The notes: generated by a model not told the origin, from the letters alone. Positions 1-9,327 are shown, counted from the first letter of the stretch. The stretch: DNA of 64,000 nt from G963677185 sp963677185 (GCA_963677185.1 OY781889.1:2294001-2358000); one strand, 5' to 3'. Translations and numbers: made by a program.

Positions 1-1218
1 TACCGGCTGCGGGACTGGCTGATTTCCCGGCAGAGATATTGGGGTGCGCCCATTCCCCTGGTTTATTGCGAACAGTGCGGTATTGTCCCTGTCCCAGAGG
101 CTGAACTGCCGGTGTTCCTGCCGGAAGACGTGCAGTTCAAACCCACTGGAGAATCGCCGCTAAATTTCGTGGAGTCTTTCTACGAGACGGATTGTCCTTG
201 CTGCGGGAAGAGCGCGCGTCGCGAGACCGATACCATGGATACCTTCGTGTGCTCGTCCTGGTATTTCACTCGCTTCTGTGATCCCAATAATCCTGACCAG
301 CCCTTTTCCCGGGCGGCGGTTGATTACTGGATGCCGGTAGACCAGTATATCGGCGGGGTGGAACATGCCATACTACATTTGATGTACGCCCGTTTTTTCA
401 CCAAGTTTTTATATGACATTAAAATGATTTCCTGTGAAGAACCCTTTACCAATCTGTTGACACAGGGCATGGTGCTTAAAGAAGGGGCCAAAATGTCCAA
501 GACGAAAGGCAATGTAGTCAGCCCTGAGGAAATCATTAACAATTATGGAGCAGATACAGCCCGACTGTTTATCCTTTTTGCCTCTCCTCCAGAACGAGAT
601 CTGGAATGGAGCGAGCAGGGGGTGGAGGGCTGCTACCGCTTCCTCAACCGGATATGGAGAGTGGTGACCGAATGCGCTCCGGTTATAAGGAGCGGGGGCG
701 GAAGTCTCAAGAACCTGGATGAAGCAGCTCGGCAGATGCGGTTTAAGACCCATGCGACAATAAAGAAAGTAACCGACGATATAAGCCAGCGTTTTAACTT
801 TAATACGGCTATTGCGGCCATCATGGAACTGAACAATACTGTCATGTCTTATCGCAATAACCAGCCGGCAAATGCCGCTGTGCTAACCGAGGCCATAGAA
901 AATATGCTGATTATGCTCAGCCCGTTTTGTCCGCACATTTGTGATGAGCTGTGGGATCTGCTGGGATGGAAAGGCTTTATTTATCAGCAGGCCTGGCCTG
1001 TTTACGAAGCCGCAGCCCTGGTTCAGGATGAAGTGGAAATAGTGGTGCAGATTAACGGCAAGATTCGCCAGCATTTAACCGTGCCTGCCGGTGTTGGCAA
1101 AGAACAGCTGGTGGAACTGGTCAGAGCTGATGAAAAAGTAAGCCAGCTTCTGGAAGGCGGACAGATTGTAAAGATCGTGGCCGTACCTGGAAAGCTGGTT
1201 AACATTGTAATAAAATAA
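1..1218 (+). CDS. leuS: Leucyl-tRNA synthetase, C-terminal part (cut by window edge)
   Basis: This class I aminoacyl-tRNA synthetase charges tRNA-Leu. The frame is open from base 1, so the N-terminal HIGH region and most of the editing domain lie outside the window. The visible part starts with LRDWLISRQRYWG, typical of the return to the catalytic core after the editing domain. It continues through DTFVCSSWYF, the signature loop at bases 490-504, the helical anticodon-binding domain (about bases 600-1000) and a small C-terminal domain ending in a VVQINGKIR-type segment. The signature loop reads KMSKT rather than the usual KMSKS. The frame is intact to the TAA stop. No T-box or other leader can be assessed because the 5' end is missing. 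Confidence 0.97.
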   Translation, partial: YRLRDWLISRQRYWGAPIPLVYCEQCGIVPVPEAELPVFLPEDVQFKPTGESPLNFVESFYETDCPCCGKSARRETDTMDTFVCSSWYFTRFCDPNNPDQPFSRAAVDYWMPVDQYIGGVEHAILHLMYARFFTKFLYDIKMISCEEPFTNLLTQGMVLKEGAKMSKTKGNVVSPEEIINNYGADTARLFILFASPPERDLEWSEQGVEGCYRFLNRIWRVVTECAPVIRSGGGSLKNLDEAARQMRFKTHATIKKVTDDISQRFNFNTAIAAIMELNNTVMSYRNNQPANAAVLTEAIENMLIMLSPFCPHICDELWDLLGWKGFIYQQAWPVYEAAALVQDEVEIVVQINGKIRQHLTVPAGVGKEQLVELVRADEKVSQLLEGGQIVKIVAVPGKLVNIVIK

Positions 1219-1350
1219 CCAGCCGAAGACTGGCCAGGAGAGCGGGGAAATCGCGATCAACCGTATGCCAATTGCCCGAGCCTGGCAGGGTTGGGAACTG
1301 GAAATGGTAGAATATGGAGCCCGGCTGGGTTTAGTGCGGAGGAACTTGAC

Positions 1351-2652
1351 TTGAGTGCGCTTATATGCGAGGTCAGGCAGGGCAGTATTGCCGATGAACT
1401 GGGAATTAAGGCCGGAGACATTCTGGTGAGGATCGACGGCCGCAAGGTAATGGATATTTTGGATTACCAGTTTTTTTCAGTTGATGAAGAAGTCGAGATT
1501 GAAATTGAAAAGCCGGATGGGCAGATGGAGATCATTGAGATCGAAAAGGATGCCGGGGAGAGCCTGGGATTAGGATTTGACCGGGTCATTTTTAACCGGA
1601 TGAAAAAGTGTGCCAATCAATGCCTTTTTTGCTTTGTGGATCAGTTGCCGCCGGGAATGCGCCGCAGCCTGTACTTCAAGGATGACGACTACCGCCTTTC
1701 GTTTTTATATGGCAATTTTATTTCATTGACCAATCTGAGTGCCGCAGATCGAAAAAAAATATATGCGATGAAGCTTTCACCGCTCTATGTATCAGTTCAC
1801 AGCATGGATGCCTCAATAAGGTCAGAGATAATGGGGAGTTCGAAGGCAGCCTTAATAGCCGGGGAAATTGAAAAGCTGCAGGAGCATGGTATATCAATTC
1901 ACGCTCAAATAGTGTTGTGCCCGGGCATTAATGACGGGACCAGCCTGTATAACAGCATCGAAAAGCTGGCTTTTTACTATCCGGCAGTGCTTTCCATAGG
2001 AATTGTGCCAGTGGGCATAACCCGCTGCAACAGCCGTTTGGATCGGATCAGGCCGGTCAGCAGACAGGAAGCGCATACACTGATAAAACGCGTTGAGGTA
2101 TATCAAAAGCAATTTCGAAAGAAGCTCGGATGCGGATTCGTTTACCTGGCCGACGAGTTTTATATTAAAGCCGGCCTGGAGTTTCCTGATGCCGAATATT
2201 ATGATGACTTTTGCCAGCTGGAAAATGGCATCGGCTTTTGCCGCATGCTTCTGGATGATTTTCAAGCCATGGAAGGTGATTTGCCAGAAGAACTGCCGGA
2301 ACGGGAAATATTCCTGACGACGGGAATTTCGGCGGCTGGCGTTTTGAAACGGATTGCCAGCCGGCTTAACCAGGTTAAGGGCTTGCATGTGGAGGTTCTG
2401 CCGGTGGTCAACCATTTCTTTGGAGAACAGATTACTGTAACCGGTTTACTGACCGGAGTGGATATTTTACAGGCGCTTGGATCAGGTTATTCGGGCAAAA
2501 CCGTTATTTTACCCGAGGTTCTCTTGAAAGAAGGGGAGTTAGTATTTCTAGACGGTATGACCGTTGATGAACTGGCCAGGCAAAGCGGAGCTGCAATAGT
2601 AATAACGGATGGCAGCGCCGCCGGATTAATAGAAAGCGCTTTGAACAGCTGA
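1351..2652 (+). CDS. DUF512-family protein with PDZ-like N-terminus and radical-SAM cysteine motif
   Basis: A conserved Firmicute and cyanobacterial protein of unknown reaction, usually encoded next to der. Residues 1-60 look like a PDZ fold (GSIADELGIKAGDIL). A CX3CX2C motif follows at Cys87, Cys91 and Cys94 (CANQCLFC), the radical-SAM FeS pattern, and the DUF512 domain fills the C-terminal half. I chose the TTG at 1351 because GGAGG lies at 1338-1342, 8 nt upstream, and the protein then begins directly at the PDZ-like segment. An upstream in-frame TTG at 1291 would add 20 residues but lacks a ribosome binding site. The gene sits 20 nt before der, as in many Clostridia. The substrate is unknown. 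Confidence 0.88.
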   Translation: MSALICEVRQGSIADELGIKAGDILVRIDGRKVMDILDYQFFSVDEEVEIEIEKPDGQMEIIEIEKDAGESLGLGFDRVIFNRMKKCANQCLFCFVDQLPPGMRRSLYFKDDDYRLSFLYGNFISLTNLSAADRKKIYAMKLSPLYVSVHSMDASIRSEIMGSSKAALIAGEIEKLQEHGISIHAQIVLCPGINDGTSLYNSIEKLAFYYPAVLSIGIVPVGITRCNSRLDRIRPVSRQEAHTLIKRVEVYQKQFRKKLGCGFVYLADEFYIKAGLEFPDAEYYDDFCQLENGIGFCRMLLDDFQAMEGDLPEELPEREIFLTTGISAAGVLKRIASRLNQVKGLHVEVLPVVNHFFGEQITVTGLLTGVDILQALGSGYSGKTVILPEVLLKEGELVFLDGMTVDELARQSGAAIVITDGSAAGLIESALNS

Positions 2653-2672
2653 GGAACCTGGAGGAAAACAAG

Positions 2673-3995
2673 TTGAAACCTGTTATAGCCATTGTAGGCC
2701 GGCCTAATGTCGGTAAATCAACCCTTTTCAACCGCCTGGCAGGAAAACGCAAGGCTATTGTTGAAGACATCCCCGGTGTGACCAGGGACCGCTTGTATGA
2801 TTCCAGCGATTGGGAAGGCCGGGATTTCATAATTATTGATACCGGAGGAATCCGCTATGACGACGAGGCGCCCTTTGCCAGCGAAATCCGGATGCAGGTG
2901 GAGATCGCCATTGAAGAAGCTGATTTAATCCTTTTCGTCGTTGATGCCCGGGAAGGCGCAACCAGCGAAGATGCCGAAGTCGCTCAAATGCTTCGTAAAA
3001 CCCGCAAACCCGTGATTCTCATCGCTAATAAGGTAGAAGATTTTGGCAAGCACCTGGACTACTATGATTTTTATAAACTGGGACTGGGAGAGCCAATCCC
3101 ATTTTCGGCCATGCACGGTATGAACATTGATACGATTCTGGATGAAGCCATGGAGCGCATCGATATTCAGGACATAGAGGATGAGGCCGGCGATGCCACC
3201 CGCATAGCTATTGTAGGCAGGCCTAACGTGGGGAAATCATCGCTGGTTAATGCCTTGCTGGGAGAGCATCGGGTCATTGTCAGCGAAGTGTCCGGAACTA
3301 CCCGGGACTCAATTGACACTCCCTTCGCTTTCGAAGGCAAAGACTATCTGCTGGTGGATACTGCCGGCATCCGCCGCCGCTCGCGGATCAGGGATGCCGT
3401 GGAAAAATACAGCATAATCAGGGCGTTGAAGAGCATCGATCGAGCCGACGTTGCTGTACTGATTCTCGATGCGCAGGACAAGGTGACTGAGCAGGATCAG
3501 CGAATTGCAGGGTATATTCATGAACAGGGCAAGGCTAATATTATTGTGGTTAATAAATGGGATTTGATAGCCAAGGACACCCGGACCATGAACGAATTTG
3601 ATCGCGACATAAGGGAAGAACTCAAGTTCATGGCCTACAGTCCGATACTGTACGTATCTGCACTGACCCGGCAACGGATTTTTAAGATTATTGAGCTGGT
3701 GGATTTTGTAGCTGATCAGCACCACCGGAGGATAACAACCGGTGAACTCAACCAGGTGATCAACGAAGCCATGATGCTGAATCCGCTTCCTGGCGGAGGC
3801 AAGAAGCGCGCGAAGATTTTCTACTGCACTCAGGTGAAAACCGCGCCCCCGACCTTTGTATTGTTTGCCAATGACCCAGATATGATTCATTTTTCATATA
3901 TCCGTTATCTGGAGAATGTATTGCGTAAAAACTTTGGATTCGAGGGTTCGCCGGTGCGGATAATAGTAAGACAGCGGTCGCAAAAGGAAGAGTAA
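2673..3995 (+). CDS. der: Ribosome-associated GTPase Der (EngA)
   Basis: An essential double-G-domain GTPase for 50S subunit maturation. Two P-loops of the form GRPNVGKS are visible near residues 8 and 182, each followed by its own switch region (GVTRDR and GTTRDS) and an NKxD motif (NKVED and NKWDL). The C-terminal KH-like domain carries GGGKKRAKIFYCTQ. The length of 440 residues is normal. It starts at TTG 2673 behind GGAGG at 2660-2664. The der-plsY-gpsA order is conserved in Firmicutes and the three genes are nearly contiguous, so one transcript is likely. Confidence 0.98.
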   Translation: MKPVIAIVGRPNVGKSTLFNRLAGKRKAIVEDIPGVTRDRLYDSSDWEGRDFIIIDTGGIRYDDEAPFASEIRMQVEIAIEEADLILFVVDAREGATSEDAEVAQMLRKTRKPVILIANKVEDFGKHLDYYDFYKLGLGEPIPFSAMHGMNIDTILDEAMERIDIQDIEDEAGDATRIAIVGRPNVGKSSLVNALLGEHRVIVSEVSGTTRDSIDTPFAFEGKDYLLVDTAGIRRRSRIRDAVEKYSIIRALKSIDRADVAVLILDAQDKVTEQDQRIAGYIHEQGKANIIVVNKWDLIAKDTRTMNEFDRDIREELKFMAYSPILYVSALTRQRIFKIIELVDFVADQHHRRITTGELNQVINEAMMLNPLPGGGKKRAKIFYCTQVKTAPPTFVLFANDPDMIHFSYIRYLENVLRKNFGFEGSPVRIIVRQRSQKEE

Positions 3996-4008
3996 AGGAG
4001 ACAGTCCG

Positions 4009-4620
4009 GTGACAGAGGCTATAATAATTTTCGCATGTTATATTCTGGGGGCGATACCCTTTTCTTATCTAACAGTAAAGCTTTTTTCCGGCAGCGATAT
4101 CAGAGAGAAAGGCAGCGGAAATGTAGGCGCGACCAATGTTCTGCGTATTATGGGCTGGAAAGTTGCGGCGGCCGCTCTGGCTGGCGATCTGCTCAAAGGC
4201 TTTTTCGCTGCGATGCTGGCCTATTATTGCAGCATTCATTTCCAGGTTCAGCTTGATCCCCGCTTTATGTCAGCCTTTGGAGGACTATTCGCCGTTCTGG
4301 GACATTGCTGGCCGGTTTTTCTCCAGTTTCGAGGCGGCAAGGGCGTCGCAACAGCCGCTGGAGCGTTGCTTTTTATTATGCCGGTAACCGTATTAATCCT
4401 GGCGGCCATTTTTGCCGCTGTGATTGCTATAAGCCGCTACGTATCACTGGGCTCAGTTACGGCGGCCTTTTTATTACCTCTGGCAGTGTGGATAACAACT
4501 GATTACCCGCCCTATTATAAAATTTGCATGGCTATTACCCTTATTGTAGTTTTCAAACATCGCAACAATCTGGCCAAGCTGATGAGCGGCACTGAGAGAA
4601 AGCTTGGAGAAAAGGCATGA
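4009..4620 (+). CDS. plsY: Acyl-phosphate:glycerol-3-phosphate acyltransferase PlsY
   Basis: An integral membrane enzyme that makes lysophosphatidate from acyl-phosphate and glycerol-3-phosphate, the first step of phospholipid synthesis. It shows about five membrane segments and the PlsY loop motifs GSGNVGATN (near residue 37) and FRGGKGVATA (near residue 107). The length of 203 residues is normal. It starts at GTG 4009 behind an AAAGGAGA ribosome binding site. Its stop overlaps the gpsA start (ATGA at 4617-4620), so the enzyme that makes glycerol-3-phosphate is translationally coupled to the enzyme that uses it. Confidence 0.97.
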   Translation: MTEAIIIFACYILGAIPFSYLTVKLFSGSDIREKGSGNVGATNVLRIMGWKVAAAALAGDLLKGFFAAMLAYYCSIHFQVQLDPRFMSAFGGLFAVLGHCWPVFLQFRGGKGVATAAGALLFIMPVTVLILAAIFAAVIAISRYVSLGSVTAAFLLPLAVWITTDYPPYYKICMAITLIVVFKHRNNLAKLMSGTERKLGEKA

Positions 4621-5666
4621 TGGAGTTGAACGGGGATAAAATATGCATAGCCGGATGCGGCAGCTGGGGCACGGCCCTGGCAGGCATGCTGGCAACCGGC
4701 GGACGCGATACCTGGCTGTGGGGTCGTGAACAGGACGGCATCGGCACCATAGCCAGCTTGCGCAGAAACGAACGCTATCTTCCTGGCGTTAATATCCCAA
4801 AAAGCTTGAATGTTTGTTCGGACCTGGCCCAGGCATTGAACGGAGCCCGCTTTATAATAATTGCGGTGCCGGCACAGTCGGTCAGGGATTTTATTATTCG
4901 TTTGCAGCCGCTGCTGGCTGCGGGCACGATACTGGTTAATGTTGCTAAAGGACTGGAAATAGGGACCGGCTGGCGCATCAGCAAAATATATCAAGATATT
5001 CTGGGTGATTATGACTATCGGTATGCAGTGCTTTCCGGTCCGAGCCATGCTGAAGAAGTAGCCCGGCAAATGCCCACGGCAATTACCGTTGCCTCTGACC
5101 GCCGAGATATTGCTGCAGCGGTCCAGGATATCATGATGAATCCGTTTTTCCGCGTATATACTAACGATGACGTAGCCGGAGTAGAGCTGGGCGGCGCCCT
5201 GAAGAACATATTCGCCCTGGCCAGTGGAATATCCTATGGATTAGGCTACGGAGACAACACTGCTGCCGCTTTGCTGACCAGGGGATTACAGGAAATGATC
5301 CGAATAGGTGCGGCCATGGGTGGTGATCCCCGCACATTTACCGGATTATCAGGAATTGGCGACCTGGTCGTCACCTGTGGCAGCCGTCATTCCAGGAATC
5401 GCCGCGCTGGTGAATTGATTGGCAGCGGCTGCAGCCCTGAACAGGCGATGAATGAAGTGGGCATGGTGGTTGAAGGCATATATACGACCAGGGCTGTTTA
5501 CGATCTGGCCGCAGACATTGGAGTTGACATGCCCATTTGCAACGCATGCTACAATGTATTGTATAATAAAGCAGACCCGGCTGCGGAGGTTGGGCGTCTT
5601 ATGCAGCGCGACAAGAAAAATGAAACCGAGGAAACGCTGTACATTACTCTTAACGAGAAGCAATGA
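4617..5666 (+). CDS. gpsA: NAD(P)-dependent glycerol-3-phosphate dehydrogenase GpsA
   Basis: A cytosolic enzyme that reduces dihydroxyacetone phosphate to sn-glycerol-3-phosphate for phospholipids. The N-terminal Rossmann motif is GCGSWGTALA. Catalytic-region motifs VAKGLE, LSGPSHAEEVA and GGALKNIFA, and the C-terminal helical GLSGIGDLVVTC segment, are all present. The length of 349 residues is slightly above the usual 330-345. Two adjacent ATGs (4617 and 4620) could serve as the start; the first overlaps the plsY stop. The end overlaps an out-of-frame ATG at 5663, which I do not think is the hom start. Confidence 0.97.
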   Translation: MMELNGDKICIAGCGSWGTALAGMLATGGRDTWLWGREQDGIGTIASLRRNERYLPGVNIPKSLNVCSDLAQALNGARFIIIAVPAQSVRDFIIRLQPLLAAGTILVNVAKGLEIGTGWRISKIYQDILGDYDYRYAVLSGPSHAEEVARQMPTAITVASDRRDIAAAVQDIMMNPFFRVYTNDDVAGVELGGALKNIFALASGISYGLGYGDNTAAALLTRGLQEMIRIGAAMGGDPRTFTGLSGIGDLVVTCGSRHSRNRRAGELIGSGCSPEQAMNEVGMVVEGIYTTRAVYDLAADIGVDMPICNACYNVLYNKADPAAEVGRLMQRDKKNETEETLYITLNEKQ

Positions 5667-5725
5667 TAGGCCGGCAGGTTCTGAACGGGCTGGGCCGGCA
5701 ATATCTAATGCAAGGAGGAACTAAA

Positions 5726-7000
5726 GTGGTCAACATAGCTTTACTGGGGTGCGGAACAGTCGGTTCAGGCGTGGTCAGGCTGTTTGCTCAAAATAGCGAA
5801 CTGATAGAAAAAAGGATCGGCACCGGAGTAGCCATTAAAAAGGTTCTGGAAAAGGACCCTGACAAAGCCAGGGCTTTTGGGATACGTGATGAACAACTGG
5901 TTGCCAGTATTGATGAAATTCTGGCCGATGAAGAAATTCAAATAGTGGTTGAGCTCATTGGAGGCATAGAACCAGCCTATTCATTTATCATCAGGGCCAT
6001 GCAAAACGGCAAGCATGTGGTGACCGCTAACAAGGACCTTATTGCTGTAAAAGGCAAGGAAATATTCGAGACCGCTGAACAGAACCAGGTTGACTTTTAT
6101 TTTGAAGCCAGCGTAGCTGGAGGGATACCCATTATCGCAGCATTGAAACAGTCGCTGGCCGCCAATCGAATTGATACGGTCATTGGGATTCTAAATGGAA
6201 CAACCAACTACATTCTGACTAAAATGAGCCGCGAAGGCCTGACCTTTGATACGGTACTAAAAGAAGCTCAAGAATTGGGATATGCCGAATCTGACCCTAC
6301 ATCCGATGTTGAAGGATTAGATGCGGCGCGAAAAATTGCCATCCTGTCGTCCCTGGCATTTAACACCCGGACTACTTTTGAAGATGTTTATGTAGAAGGC
6401 ATCAGCGGAATCAGCCCCCTGGACATAGAATACGGGCGGGAGCTTGGTTATGTCATTAAGCTTCTGGCCATTGCCAGGGAGGTTGATGGCAGGATTCATA
6501 CCCGGGTGCATCCGGCGATGCTGAAACGTTCGCACCCGCTGGCCGTAGTGGACGATGTTTTTAATGCGGTATTTGTTCAAGGAGATGCTGTGGGAGACCT
6601 TATGTTTTACGGGCGGGGAGCAGGCCAGATGCCGACTGCTAGCGCTGTTGCCGGAGACATAATGGAGATATGCCGCAATATCAAGAGTGAATGCCCGGCC
6701 CGTCTGGGCTGCACCTGCTTTGATAACAAACCGGTAATCAGCATAAACGAGTTGATTAACTGTTTCTATATCCGCCTGGAGGTAACTGACCGGCCGGGAG
6801 TGTTAGCCGAAATAGCCAGTGTATTTGGCAAAAACAATGTGAGCATCGCTACCGTGCTGCAGAAAACCAGCGGCGATCTGGCGACTCTAATTCTGATCAC
6901 TCATGAGGTTAAGGAACAGTACCTGCAAGATGCGTTGCAGATCCTGAAAAGCCTTGACGTAGTGGCTGAAATCAATAATGTTATCCGCCTGGAAGGCTAA
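5726..7000 (+). CDS. hom: Homoserine dehydrogenase
   Basis: Reduces aspartate-4-semialdehyde to homoserine, the branch point to threonine and methionine. The protein starts with the NAD(P)-binding motif GCGTVGSG, then has the central ASVAGGIPII and GILNGTTNYIL motifs. A C-terminal ACT domain (about residues 350-424) is expected to sense threonine. I place the start at GTG 5726, since AAGGAGG lies 7 nt upstream (5712-5718) and the protein then begins at the Rossmann fold. The longer frame from 5663 only adds an unrelated 21-residue lead. It is followed 6 nt later by thrB, forming a hom-thrB-lysC unit. Confidence 0.96.
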   Translation: MVNIALLGCGTVGSGVVRLFAQNSELIEKRIGTGVAIKKVLEKDPDKARAFGIRDEQLVASIDEILADEEIQIVVELIGGIEPAYSFIIRAMQNGKHVVTANKDLIAVKGKEIFETAEQNQVDFYFEASVAGGIPIIAALKQSLAANRIDTVIGILNGTTNYILTKMSREGLTFDTVLKEAQELGYAESDPTSDVEGLDAARKIAILSSLAFNTRTTFEDVYVEGISGISPLDIEYGRELGYVIKLLAIAREVDGRIHTRVHPAMLKRSHPLAVVDDVFNAVFVQGDAVGDLMFYGRGAGQMPTASAVAGDIMEICRNIKSECPARLGCTCFDNKPVISINELINCFYIRLEVTDRPGVLAEIASVFGKNNVSIATVLQKTSGDLATLILITHEVKEQYLQDALQILKSLDVVAEINNVIRLEG

Positions 7001-7006
7001 CCAGCC

Positions 7007-7924
7007 ATGAAGGTGCATTTGCGGGTGCCAGCCACCACCGCCAATCTCGGCCCCGGATTTGATTCTCTGGGCCTGGCTCTAAACCTTTATATTGAGCTGG
7101 TCATGAGTTCTGGCAACGATACTGATTCTGTGGAACTGCTGGGCGAAATGGATGGCATTGGAACAGAACCGTCCAATAACCTGATAATGCGCGCATCAAG
7201 CCTGGTATTTGAACGGGCAAGAAAGCGGCCCGAAGGCTTGATGCTGAAAATATTCAACAGTATTCCTATTGGCAAAGGGCTGGGGAGCAGCGCTTCGGCC
7301 ATTGTCGCCGGTATGTTCGCCGCCAACCGCCTGATTGGGGATCCCTTCACCCGGGACGAACTGATGGATATGGCCGCAGACATGGAGGGGCATCCGGATA
7401 ATGTTGTTCCCGCAGTGGTAGGAGGTCTCACGGCCTCGATGATTTCCGGCGGCAAGGTTTATTACCACCGCCTTGATCCCGGTAGCGATCTAAAGATAGT
7501 CGTGGCCGTGCCTGATTTTGATCTGCCGACCAAGACGGCCCGGGCGGTCCTGCCCGAACAAATAAGCCGCACTGACTTCATAGATGGAATTCAAAAGACG
7601 TCATTTTTGCTTATGGGTCTCATTATCAGAGACTACAGCAATATTAAAATGGCCCTGGAAAAGATCCTGTTCCAGGAGATTAGAAGCACCTTCATTCCGG
7701 GATATAGTAAGATTGTGGAAAAGGCTTGCGAAGCCGGGGCCTTAGGTGTAACCTTGAGCGGAGCCGGACCTTCTCTGGCTGCATTTACCCTGGTTAATGA
7801 GAGTGAAATCTGTCATGCCATGAGCCAGGCCTTTAAGCTGGAGGGCATAGAATCCCGCTGCTATATTCTGTCTCCAGAAACGGAAGGGGTCAGCTTTATT
7901 GACCGGCGATCGGCTATGATATAA
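7007..7924 (+). CDS. thrB: Homoserine kinase
   Basis: A GHMP-family kinase that phosphorylates homoserine for threonine synthesis. Family motifs are visible: VPATTANLGPGFDSLG at the N-terminus, the phosphate loop GKGLGSSASAIVAG near residue 89, and the C-terminal TLSGAGPSLAAF. The length of 305 residues is normal. It begins 6 nt after hom and is followed 61 nt later by lysC. The next pathway enzyme, threonine synthase, is not in this operon; a copy lies about 11 kb downstream in a frame-disrupted state. Confidence 0.97.
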   Translation: MKVHLRVPATTANLGPGFDSLGLALNLYIELVMSSGNDTDSVELLGEMDGIGTEPSNNLIMRASSLVFERARKRPEGLMLKIFNSIPIGKGLGSSASAIVAGMFAANRLIGDPFTRDELMDMAADMEGHPDNVVPAVVGGLTASMISGGKVYYHRLDPGSDLKIVVAVPDFDLPTKTARAVLPEQISRTDFIDGIQKTSFLLMGLIIRDYSNIKMALEKILFQEIRSTFIPGYSKIVEKACEAGALGVTLSGAGPSLAAFTLVNESEICHAMSQAFKLEGIESRCYILSPETEGVSFIDRRSAMI

Positions 7925-7985
7925 TCGGCGCCAGAGTAACTAATACATATAACAACCTATGAAAAGGAATCGGGAGTGGATTGTC

Positions 7986-9203
7986 TTGTCTTTAATCGTG
8001 GCAAAATTTGGAGGAAGCTCGGTTGCATCGCTGAAGCGAATTGAAAATGTTGCCAGCCGGGTCGCAGCACTGAAAAAGGAATTCGATGACATTGTGGTCG
8101 TGGTCTCCGCTATGGGGGATACCACAGATGATTTGATTGAACTGGCCCAGGGGCTGGGTAACGGTCACAGTCCGAGGGAAATGGATATGCTTCTTTCCAC
8201 CGGGGAACAGCAGTCGGCAGCCCTGCTGGCCATGAGCCTTGCGACCAAGGGTGTTATGGCAATTTCTTTAACCGGCTGGCAGGCTGGCATCGTAAGTGAC
8301 GAAGTGCACAGCAAGGCCAGGATCGCGCATATATTGCCAGAGAGACTGGCCGCCGAACTGGAAAAAGACCAGGTGGTAGTTGTGGCCGGGTTTCAAGGTA
8401 TAACCCCGGTAGGCGATATAACGACCCTCGGACGGGGGGGCTCCGATACGACCGCAGTGGCTCTGGCTGCCAGCATCGGGGCTGAACGCTGCATAATTTT
8501 TACGGATGTCAATGGCGTATATACGGCAGATCCACGCCTGGTTTCCAATGCCCGCAAGCTGGACCGGATTTCATATGAAGAAATGCTGGAGCTAGCCAGT
8601 CTGGGAGCGGTGGTTATGCAGCCGAGGGCAGTGGAATGCGCTATGCATAACGATGTTGAGGTTGAAGTTAAAAGCAGCTTCACAGATGTTCATGGTACGT
8701 TAATAACGGAGGTGACCAAATTGGAGAAGGAAAACGTAGTTACAGGAATAGCCCACGATGGAAATGTTGCCAAGATGGCCCTATTTGACGTGCCTGACCG
8801 GCCTGGGATGGCGGCGCAAATATTCAAGGCTCTGGCTGAAGTTCATGTAAGTGTGGACATGGTTATCCAGTCCGCTATGCGTGGAGATCGCAACGATATT
8901 GCGTTCACGATAGAACGCGGGGATCTGGAAAAGGCAATACCTGTGGTAAAGGAAGTTCTGGGCGATATGGGAGCCACCGGAATGGCTTACGGGCAAGATG
9001 TGGCCAAGGTTTCCATAGTGGGAGCGGGTATGCAGAGCAAGCCCGGCGTGGCCGCCCGAATGTTTGAAGCCCTGGCCGAAGAGGGCATTAACATTCAGAT
9101 GATCGCGACTTCAGAAATCAGGGTTTCATGCATTATTGATGAAAACGAAATAGAAAAGGCAGTACGGGCTCTGCACAAGAAATTCGAACTGGACCAGGAA
9201 TAG
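7986..9203 (+). CDS. lysC: Aspartokinase (alpha subunit)
   Basis: Phosphorylates aspartate in the first step of the lysine, threonine and methionine pathways. The amino-acid kinase domain starts with the KFGGSSV motif. It includes the GRGGSDTTAVA and TDVNGVYTADPR motifs and is followed by two ACT domains (about residues 265-405). I chose TTG 7986, giving MSLIVAKFGG as in most homologues and a 405-residue protein. GGGAG at 7972-7976 can serve as ribosome binding site, while the ATG at 7959 has none. A second internal start at 8721 is described separately. The ACT domains suggest feedback control by lysine and/or threonine; which one cannot be told from sequence. Confidence 0.96.
   Translation: MSLIVAKFGGSSVASLKRIENVASRVAALKKEFDDIVVVVSAMGDTTDDLIELAQGLGNGHSPREMDMLLSTGEQQSAALLAMSLATKGVMAISLTGWQAGIVSDEVHSKARIAHILPERLAAELEKDQVVVVAGFQGITPVGDITTLGRGGSDTTAVALAASIGAERCIIFTDVNGVYTADPRLVSNARKLDRISYEEMLELASLGAVVMQPRAVECAMHNDVEVEVKSSFTDVHGTLITEVTKLEKENVVTGIAHDGNVAKMALFDVPDRPGMAAQIFKALAEVHVSVDMVIQSAMRGDRNDIAFTIERGDLEKAIPVVKEVLGDMGATGMAYGQDVAKVSIVGAGMQSKPGVAARMFEALAEEGINIQMIATSEIRVSCIIDENEIEKAVRALHKKFELDQE
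8721..9203 (+). CDS. lysC: Aspartokinase beta subunit from internal in-frame start
   Basis: Inside lysC a GGAGGTGA ribosome binding site (8708-8715) stands 8 nt (measured from GGAGG) before an in-frame TTG at 8721. This would give a 160-residue product holding only the two ACT domains. Aspartokinase II of Bacillus subtilis is an alpha2beta2 enzyme whose beta chain is made from an internal start at about the same codon (near 246; here codon 246). The internal site is seen directly in the sequence; its use is an inference from the Bacillus case. Confidence 0.7.
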   Translation: MEKENVVTGIAHDGNVAKMALFDVPDRPGMAAQIFKALAEVHVSVDMVIQSAMRGDRNDIAFTIERGDLEKAIPVVKEVLGDMGATGMAYGQDVAKVSIVGAGMQSKPGVAARMFEALAEEGINIQMIATSEIRVSCIIDENEIEKAVRALHKKFELDQE

Positions 9204-9267
9204 CACGTATTGATGAATATCGGTAAGAACCAATAAAACATATTCCATTAAGGATGTCGATTTTTGG

Positions 9268-9273
9268 TATAAT
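9268..9273 (+). promoter_or_regulatory. Extended -10 promoter for the giant sensor kinase
   Basis: TATAAT at 9268-9273 is preceded by TGG, making an extended -10 element, in an AT-rich gap between lysC and the 1948-residue kinase. No good -35 is present at 17 nt. This suggests the kinase has its own promoter. Confidence 0.5.
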
Positions 9274-9327
9274 ATATTAAACCTCAAGCGCCGGATCATA
9301 ATATGACCAGTCTGGAGGTAATATACC

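Noticed and set aside
1894..2415. 173-codon open frame on the - strand
   Set aside because: Antisense shadow of the DUF512 gene.
5663..5725. Upstream extension of hom with an ATG overlapping the gpsA stop
   Set aside because: The extra residues match nothing, and GTG 5726 has an ideal AAGGAGG site and starts directly at the NAD-binding fold.
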